Origin: Nymphaea colorata
Taxonomy: Eukaryota > Streptophyta > Magnoliopsida > Nymphaeales > Nymphaeaceae
DNA: 64,000 nt
Assembly: GCF_008831285.2 (NCBI RefSeq)
Contig: NC_045150.1
Span: forward strand, 17,308,600 to 17,372,599
Direction: 5' to 3'
Every line of letters starts with the position of its first letter. Positions within the stretch are counted from its first letter, which is position 1. The translations under genes and the position numbers were made by a program. Shown here piece after piece: positions 55,248 to 64,000 of the stretch. Below the pieces are notes generated by a model. It made no database searches, had not been told where the DNA came from, and saw only the letters and a list, made by a program, of their open reading frames with translations.

Positions 55248-57448
55248 GGCCGAGGTCACCTTGGCACCTAGGAAGATGTTCGGGAGATGGTTGCAGCGAG
55301 GGAGGCTGCAAGATGACTTACTTGTTGTAGTAGAGATGCTAATTTGATCACGTGCAATCCTTGGAGGTGAACCTAGCTAATGGACTCCAAGGGTCAAACC
55401 GAGCACAGAACAAGGAGTGAGCTCGGAGTGGGATTAGGTAGGCTCGATTTGGGTTAGGTTGTATAGAGCCGGGAGATGGAGATTAATTGCTAAGGGTTTG
55501 GTTATGGCTTAGAGATAGACTAAGGGTCAGGCGTATGATGGTGGAGGGTTAATCCTACGAGAGAGTGAAATTAAGGCTAGGTGAGATGGCTCCTAATGAT
55601 GAGAGGTGACTCTTAATGAGTATGGTCGGTTATGAGGATGGGTTACACCAAGGGAGGAAACTAAGGGACTTGGATGGAAAGGAGCTTAATTCACGTGAGG
55701 GTTGGATAAGGTCATTGAGTGGAGAGTTAATGTGAGGCTAATGATGAGAGGCAAGGTGGCGTGAGGAGTGGAGCACTTAAGATGGTGCCGGTTTTGGTTT
55801 GGGGAGAGCCAAAGGGTCATACAAGAGGGTATAGGTGTTATGCACGAGGGGGAGATGGGGTTATAACTCAAGGTGGGGTAATGATGAGGATTCAAGAGTT
55901 AGACAAGTGGCGAGTTAAGAGGGTAAGACTCTTGGGCTGGTGAGGCTTTAGGGACGGTTTCAAGAGGAGGTGAAGAGGCTAAGGAAATTGAATACGTACC
56001 TTAACTCCTCCATGATGACTGTTGATGGTGCGGGTGGAGAGGACGGTTGAAGCTGAGAGGTGATAGGGAGAAGTGTAACTCCCAGCGTTAAGGCGAGAAG
56101 CCCCAAAGGGAGCTGCTGCGTGTAACGTCACTGCTGGTTTCCTTTTCTTTAAGGGGCTTAGGAGGTGGAATGACTACAATGCCCTTGCCAATTAAATTCT
56201 AACTTAATAACCAATAATACTGACCATGGGCAAGTTGGGAAAACCAGAAGTTATTGAGTGCCTCTCGGTTTTGGACTGAAAAATTGCAGCGTTCAAGATT
56301 CCGGCGAGCAGGGACGGAGTTTCTATCCAAAGCTGGTTCTCCGCGATGGTTGGACGGATTTGCATGCAATTTGGTGGGGATGTCGCTAAGGCCAGGGCGA
56401 TGCTACTGGAATAAGCGAGAGAGTGAAACCCGCCCTGGTTTGCTTCAGAATTTGCCTGCAATGTCTGCCCGATGGCTGTTTGATTCCGCCAAGTCGTGAA
56501 TACGAATTTGCTCACTTTTGGGGAATTTCTATCTCCTTCTTCGACAGCAATCCCTTGACTAAGTGGGGTTTGGATTGCTGCTGCCGTAGACGAGTTTCCA
56601 AGGGAATTAACCGATCAATTTCGCTGAAATTTTATTGGCCGTCTACCAACAGAATTCCGACGAGCTCTCTCGGTTTCTTACTGTGAAAATCAGTCTCCTA
56701 AGAGCTAGTGTCGATCCTCCTTTCCGGCACTCTTTCTCTCTGTTTTTAGCAGAGATCAAGTGGCCTACTAGGGACGATTTCAACTAGTCCTCTGCTCTGC
56801 TCAAGTAGGGAAGGAGGCAGGAGATTATCGGCACCTACCTCTTCTCTTGCAGCCGGAGTCGTGCGCTTGGGTACTAGGCGACTAGAGCCACAAGTCGCTC
56901 TCCTCCAAGCCTTCCCGATTATCTTCTCTTGCCTCTAACTCCTTCCGGGGATGAAGAAGTTGCACCGTAAAAAGATGGCGATTTAGTCGGGGAATTATGC
57001 GTAGGATGAAGAAACTCCAAGAGGAATTCCGGTAGCCTCGAGGAATGTCTCCAAGCTTGTTTTGCTTCAACCAGAGCCACGGGTTGGAGCCTTTGGATTC
57101 CGATCACCGGCGGTAAGACGATGAAGGGAAGAGAGAGACAAGAACCAATTCACACGAAAAACTCAACTTCTAATTCTTGATTGCATAATGAAAAAAGACT
57201 TACAAAAGAGTTTAAGTACCTGAAATGAAACGACTCAACTATAAAGCAAAAGCATAAAAGGAGACCGAGACGAGACGTCTCAAATGTTTTGTGAGTTTGG
57301 CCTCTCCCTCACGGGTTCAGCCATATAACTTGCCTAAGTTAGGCCTTAGGCTTGCCACGCGTGGACTGGGTCAGGACTAGACTCAGGGTTCAAACTCGCT
57401 ATAACCGGATCTAGGTCTAGTTCCCGTGCCTGTTCTGCCTTGAAGTCT
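55248..57448 (-). other. Remainder of gypsy 3' LTR and 3' untranslated part
   Basis: Non-coding sequence between the paired part of the LTR and the end of the chromodomain frame. The border between LTR and interior, with the polypurine tract, should lie in it. The purine run gtgagggagagg on the minus strand (about 57301-57312) is one candidate tract, but no TG follows directly, so it is not called. No gene is present. Confidence 0.5.
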
Positions 57449-57829
57449 TCAGCCCGCTGCCCGCGCTCCGTTGATGATGCTCCACCCATACATTTCTATG
57501 TTAGCCTCCCTTAGCTCATCTATGCTTTTCATCATGTTGGTCGATGGTGCTTGACTCTCTTGGCCTTGCTTGGCCGTGCTAGCCCTAGTTCTCGGCCTCC
57601 TGGTGGGAAGTTCTGCATTAAATCCTCCCTCCTTACCTCGAGCTTGCCCCCAAGCTCGTGCAGTGGGAAAGCGATCAACTATCTTCTCAAATTCTTCCCA
57701 CGAAGTGCCGTTGTCTGGTCCTTCCCATTCAACCATAACTTCATGACATAGTCTACCATTCCGATGAACATGTCTATGTTTAAGAATTCGGTATGGTGTT
57801 GGTTGTTGTTGCCTCGAAATTTCTTCAAT
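57449..57829 (-). pseudogene. Gypsy chromodomain-like C terminus
   Basis: After the TAG at 57830 the same frame continues with PTPYRILKHRHVHRNGRLC and EVMVEWEGPDNGTSWEEFEK then IVDRFPTA. This has the chromodomain pattern of plant chromoviruses: 'P-x-x-I-L-x-x-R', an aromatic/hydrophobic strand with W-E-G in place of W-K-G, the 'T-W-E' box as TSWEE, and a closing helix ending F-P. Such domains guide integration to particular chromatin. A basic tail (ELPTRRPRTRASTAKQGQ) follows before the final stop. Confidence 0.75.
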
Positions 57830-58939
57830 CTACCTTGGCACTTCCCCAACGTGCGGTTTCAGCCGAGAAACATGAAAGACTGGATGGACTAAGGCCGTTT
57901 GTGGGAGGCCCAATCTGTAAGCTGTTTTTCCAATCTTTTGTAGCACTGGGAATGGCCCAAAAAATCTTGGTAAAAGTTTAGAGTAAGGCTGCCCTAAGAG
58001 AGACCTTTGCCTCATGGGTAATCTTTTAAGCCATACATAGTCTCTTACCATAAATTCACGATCCTTCCTGCCCTTTTCATATGTCTGTTTCATTCGATTT
58101 TGGGCTTTGATGATATTCTTCTTGAGTGACGCTAGCACCTCTTCCCTTGTGTGTAGCTCACAATCAACCTTATCTTCTTTTGCCTTGCCTTCTTCATATT
58201 TTGGAATTGTTGGGGGAGGAATTCCATAGAGAGCTTCATACGGAGTGGTCTGAGTAGACGAGTGCCAACTCGTATTGTAGGACCATTCGGCCCATGACAA
58301 ATACTTTACCCAAGAGTTGAGTCTTTCTCCTGCAAAGCAACGGAGATATGTTTCTAAAGAATGGTTGACCACTTCACTTTGCCCATCGGTCTGAGGATGG
58401 TGGGCAGTACTGAATTGGATCGTTGTCCCCATCTGCTTCATATATTCTCTCTAAAATTCGCTCATGAAGATTGAATCTCTATCGCAGACTATTGTCTGAG
58501 GCATGCCATGTAGTTTCCCTACGTGATCTTGGTACTTAGTAGCCACCATCTGTCCATGATATTTCTTAGGGAAGGGAACGAAGTGGCTATACTTTGTTAA
58601 CCTGTCGACCACCATGAGTACGGCTTCCTTGTTTTCTGATCGTGGAAGGGCATCTATGAAATCCATGGTGACATCGGTCCATGGCTTTTCTAGCACTGGT
58701 AAGGGATTGAGATGGCCCGGAGGCTTAATTCCCTCATACTTTTCACGTTGGCAAATTTGACACTGTTTAACATAATTCCTCACGTCTGCCTTCATTCCGG
58801 TCCACCAAAATTGAGCCTTCACTCGGTGGAGTGTTTTGACTACTCCTTCATGGCCTGCTGATGGAGTGGAATGAAAATGTTGTAGTAATTCTTGCTTTAG
58901 GGCCGATTTAGGTGGAACCACCGTGCGGTTCTTTTTCAT
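57830..58939 (-). pseudogene. Gypsy integrase
   Basis: From the N terminus: the zinc-binding HHCC domain (HFHSTPSAGHEGVVKTLHRV to QCQICQREKYEG), then the core with VTMDFIDALPRSE (first aspartate), TIVCDRDSIFMSEF (second) and HHPQTDGQSEVVNHSLETYL (glutamate), so the DDE triad is complete. The GPY-type end is GPFPVLQKIGKTAYRLGLP and HPVFHVSRLKPHVGEVP. A TAG at 58451-58453 stands where tryptophan is usual (EF-W-RE) and another TAG at 57830-57832 precedes the chromodomain. Both could be single-base transitions. Confidence 0.93.
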
Positions 58940-59043
58940 AAGTAATTTCCCTTGATGGTATAATGGGGAATGGTCCCCGATTTTTGAGTGATGGAGGCTT
59001 TGATGAGCCTCAACCCTTCGTCCTCTAGTTGCTCATTAGCTAT

Positions 59044-60578
<1,535 letters not shown>

Positions 60579-61193
60579 TTAGTCACCTCCCTCCTTAGCA
60601 AAAGACATACTCATGTCTTTGAAATTCCAAGAGATGTCCCCTAGAGTCTCTAGCCATTGTACCCCCAATACCACATCGACACCACCGATGGGGAGTACTA
60701 AAAGATCAACCGTGAATATTACCTTTTGCATGCATAGTAGGACCCCTTTGCATTTTTGTGTGCATACGAGTTTGGATCCATCTCCTACCATGACTGAGAT
60801 TGGCTGTTGTTCTTCTAGTGGGCACCCAACTGCTTGAGCTGCTTCTTCACTAACAAAATTGTGTGTAGCACCCGAGTCTAGGAGTACTACTACTTTATGC
60901 TTTCCAATCTTACCAACAACTCTTATGGCATTCGGTCTTTTTGGGTCTGTCAAGGCATGACATGTCCCTTCAATAGTCTCAGATGCACTTGTATCAGTCT
61001 TGGCCTCATTCGGACTAGGTAGATTTGTGTCTTGGCTAGACTCTTCTTCTTCTTCATCGCTTTTATCAATGACTTCAAAAACTTGAAGATTTTTGCACTT
61101 GTGAGTACGACTCCATGGTTCCTTACAATTGAAACATTGATTGTTTTTTATCATTTGTTCCCTTTCTTGCCTAGTTATGTAAGTGGTAGGCAC
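60579..61193 (-). pseudogene. Gypsy zinc knuckle and protease
   Basis: The frame has [15 protein letters not shown], the C-X2-C-X4-H-X4-C knuckle with one shift in spacing, an acidic spacer, then [20 protein letters not shown], the aspartic protease active site (DSGA) and [19 protein letters not shown], the 'D-V-(I/V)-L-G-x-x-W-L' block. The apparent first codon at 61193 is internal, because the frame is continuous with gag across the TAA at 61221. A TAA at 60579 and a frameshift near 60,490-60,560 separate it from RT. Confidence 0.93.
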
Positions 61194-61220
61194 TCGATCA
61201 CGGTAGAGGGGTTTTTGTTC

Positions 61221-62393
61221 TTATCTTTTGTAGGGCGTAGGCTTTCTTGGTGGTAGCCCTTTGTACTTGGTTGGCTCGTTGCCCTTGTAGGGTTTTCGTA
61301 AGGCATTCTTGCGCCTATTTCTCTCTTCTACTGCTTGAGCCTCTGCGAAACATTCAACCAAATCGGTGTATTTTCTTCGCTGTACGTCTATCTTGACTTC
61401 TTCTTTGAGGCCGCCAATGTAGGCACCGATTAGTGACTTGGTGGTCCAATCAACCATGGAGGAAAGACTTTCAAATTTGCTTTGGTATTCTCGGATTGAG
61501 GACGTTTGTACCAAATCTTTAAGTTCTATGTCAAAATCCGTGTAGGCTGATTCACCAAATCGTGTTTGCAAACCCTCACTGAAATTTTCCCAAGTGATGT
61601 TGGGCTGATGGCGTTTGAACCAACGATACCACTTCGTAGCTTCTCCATCGAAGTTGAGGATAGCTGTTGTAACCCATTCATTCTCCGGGACGCTATGGCA
61701 ATCAAAATACTCTTCAACCTTGACGAGCCAATCTTTGGCATCAATCCCTGTAAAACGTGGGAAGTCAATCTTAACGGTTGGGGTTCTTCTTCTTGGCTGG
61801 GTATGGTTGCGTCTGCCTCTAAAGGGTTCTCCGTCAACAAACACCATATCCTCATCTTCCTCACTTTCATCTTTGCCCTGGTTCTTACTAAAATGCTGGT
61901 TTTGGGGCGCTTGTTGCTGGCTGCTAGAGCCGAACCTAAAATGGAAATCGGGCCCTTGTTGGTGTCCCTTGCTTCCTGGGCCTTCGGGTTGCCTGGTGCC
62001 ATTATGGCCGAAGTGATCGAACTGGTTAAAACTGCTAGAAAAAGGTGGGACAAATTGGTTGTTCATTGGCGCCTTGCCTTTGTCCTGATTCAGGGTGGGG
62101 CCTTGTGTGGTTCAGTCCAATTGTTCCATTCTTTTCATCAACATGTTTTGGCCAGTAATTAAAGAAGTCATCATTTGCTTCATCTGGTCCCATTCATCAA
62201 GTTTACTAAGGGACTTCTTGTATTCGTGTAGTTCATGATGGATTTGGTTCATGCTGGACTCAAGGGAATTCACTCGGCCTTGGTGTAAGGCTTCCATATC
62301 AAGTAAGTTGGATTCGATTTGTTCTTCTCGATTGGAAGTCTCAACTTCTTGCTTGGGAGAATCATGGACAGTGGGTTTGGCCTTCTTCCCCAT
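61221..62393 (-). pseudogene. Gypsy gag
   Basis: Gag starts at the ATG at 62393 (MGKKAKPTVHDSPKQEVE) with a coiled-coil-like first part. A TGA at 62112-62114 interrupts it, and it continues in the same frame. The retrotransposon gag domain follows: KIDFPRFTGIDAKDWLVKVE, AILNFDGEATKWYRWFKRH, WENFSEGLQTRFGESAYTDF and SIREYQSKFESLSSMVDW, ending with EERNRRKNALRKPYKG. The stop TAA at 61221-61223 is in frame with the protease part, so the element probably had a single gag-pol frame here. Confidence 0.93.
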
Positions 62394-63249
62394 TGAAACT
62401 TCTGCTCTTAGTCCTGTCGCACGGCTGATCCAACAATCAACGATCTGCTGCTACCGCTAACGACTGAAGAGGAAACCTCTTGTTAGTGGGCTGGTTGCTA
62501 GAAATTCTTCAGAAAACAAGGCCTGCTTGTAAATTCAATAACTTCACTTCCAGAACTCTAAAAATCGTGAAACTTGGTTGAAAAATACTAGACACGCTAA
62601 GGAATCCAATGGCACCAAGTTCAGTTTCTAATTCCTCCCCAATCTAAGTTGATCTGCCTAGAAAGTCACGCCTGGACCTCGTTTGTCAAGCTGGTCGCTC
62701 GTTCTTCAGCCGCGCAGGAAACTTCCAGCGACAGGGGTCCACTCAAAAAATCATAACCTTTCAACCGTAACTCCAAAAAATCTGAAATTTTAACTGGAGA
62801 TACCTGAAAGGTAGGCGCTTCCAACAAGCCTAAATTCGACCAAATCCGACGTCGGAGGTGACAGCGCCGACCACCGGAATCCGGCGTAGGTTCTGGTCTT
62901 TCAGAAACTGTAATGTGCTTGCTGTGAATGTGTAATTTGGCCTTTGCTGTGCCAATTTAACTCCGTTTCTCACGAAACTTGGACAGAATGTTTCCGAAAT
63001 ATTTACAAACAGGTTGGTAGGAAGCCCGCTCACAGATCACCAAAACTTTGCCTGATATCATTGTTCGATTGGTCTGGACTGTTTTCACTTTTCTTCAGAC
63101 AGCTGCTACTCAAACGCTACCAGCGATGAAATCCGAGTGTAAACTTCCAAAACTCCACTTAAATCTGATATAATCTTGTGCCAAACTGGAAAATCCTCTG
63201 CTATACTCTGAAAACCAAACTGAAATTTACCACTGGCTGCCGCAACCTG
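62394..63249 (-). other. Gypsy 5' untranslated leader
   Basis: The 856 bp between the primer-binding site and the gag ATG hold no long conserved frame. Leaders of this size are usual for plant gypsy elements and carry packaging signals, which cannot be pinpointed by eye. Confidence 0.7.
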
Positions 63250-63261
63250 GCTCTGATACCA
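63250..63261 (-). other. Gypsy primer-binding site
   Basis: The minus strand reads tggtatcagagc, exactly complementary to the 3' end of initiator methionine tRNA. It lies 2 nt inside the 5' LTR end. Confidence 0.95.
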
Positions 63262-63263
63262 AC

Positions 63264-64000
63264 TGGTGGGAACCTAGACCTGGCTAGCGATTTCTACGCC
63301 TGAGAATAGATCCCAAGTCCAGGATCAACTCGCGGGAGCCTAAAGTCCACACTTAAGCAAATTATATTTACAAAACTTTTCCCGCCGGACAGCAACCCCG
63401 GCTTAATAGTACCCTGGGTATAAGATACAAGTATGTTTTCCCTATCCCAAGTCTTCAATCCTATTACAACACTGAGGGGATTAAGGCTAGTACAAACGCG
63501 AGCGATACAGATTTAACTCTCACAACTCACTCATCATTCGTTCCCAAACCATGCATACAATCCCTAAGAACGGCCAAACCATGCCCTTTCCCGTCGGTGG
63601 TCTAGCTACTCGCAGTCGTGTCCTTGGCAAGGTGCCTTGGAGGGACTATCGACAGTAGCAAATGCCTAGAGCCTGGCTTAGAAAGCAAATGCACCCAATA
63701 TCCCCGTTCTATAGGATGTTTAGAAGTTACCTAGCCGATGAGAGATCGACTTAAACAGCAATAGGATCCGAGAGAAAACCAGTGGCTTAGCCACTCTCGG
63801 ATATCACAGCAAGGAGGTGGAGTGGAGGCTAGACCCGCCTGGTCTAGGACGCCTGGTCTTCTAGTAAGAGCTGGCAAGAGTGATAGAGGATCACGACAAC
63901 AGAAATGGATGGTGTACGGCTGCTGCAGGCCTCGGTCGGCCAAGAGAGACAGCAAAGTGATGGAGGAGCGCCTGGATGGAGGCAGGGGCTTGGCCCACCT
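63264..64000 (-). repeat. Gypsy 5' LTR, cut by window edge
   Basis: It matches the 3' LTR at 54511-55247 with about 15 substitutions and no indel by eye. The minus strand ends gttcccacca directly before the primer-binding site. The outer part lies outside the window. Confidence 0.95.

Noticed and set aside
61566-62162. 198-residue open frame on the plus strand
   Set aside because: It is the antisense shadow of the gypsy gag frame and has no motif of its own.

Overview
This is nuclear DNA of a land plant, almost certainly a flowering plant. It is AT-rich, has one spliced gene with eight GT-AG exons, and is otherwise mostly decayed transposable elements of plant families: Ty1/copia, a chromovirus-type Ty3/gypsy, CACTA, a TRIM, Harbinger-like and hAT-like elements, and a LINE. 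A TIR domain of the TIR-NBS-LRR type at about 26 kb argues against a grass. No species is recognised. There are no rRNA genes, CRISPR arrays or operons.

Layout. 0.3-5.5 kb: two broken copia elements on the minus strand. 5.5-10 kb: no firm gene, one candidate exon (7.2-7.6 kb) and simple and tandem repeats. 10.1-15.8 kb: copia sequence on the minus strand arranged as end fragment, LTR, second body, with a hAT-like MITE inside the integrase. 15.8-17.2 kb: a plus-strand copia fragment facing it. 17.2-21.3 kb: two related candidate small secreted-protein exons and a duplicated exon-like segment. 21.3-21.8 kb: a complete 454-bp TRIM with target-site duplication. 22.5-25.3 kb: a 2.85-kb non-autonomous Harbinger-like element with dense palindromes. 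25.9-26.5 kb: a broken TIR exon. 28.9 kb: a solo LTR related to the TRIM.

The one gene that looks intact spans 34,121-42,283 (+). It encodes a 513-residue secreted glucan 1,3-beta-glucosidase of glycoside hydrolase family 5 with an inserted fascin-like beta-trefoil domain. Both catalytic glutamates are present and every splice site is canonical. Upstream, at 31-32.3 kb, lies a rearranged relic of the same locus: a promoter-like segment joined to intron 3, exon 4 and intron 4. Promoter-like sequence is repeated again at 32.6-33.8 kb.

42.3-49.1 kb: minisatellites, a LINE fragment and very AT-rich DNA without genes. 49.5-54.5 kb: a decayed CACTA element with DUF4216-type and Ptta/En/Spm-type coding pieces. 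It is interrupted at 54,511 by a gypsy element with chromodomain that runs off the right edge. The visible parts of its two LTRs differ by only about 2%, so it is the youngest large insertion. Nested order: CACTA first, gypsy later.
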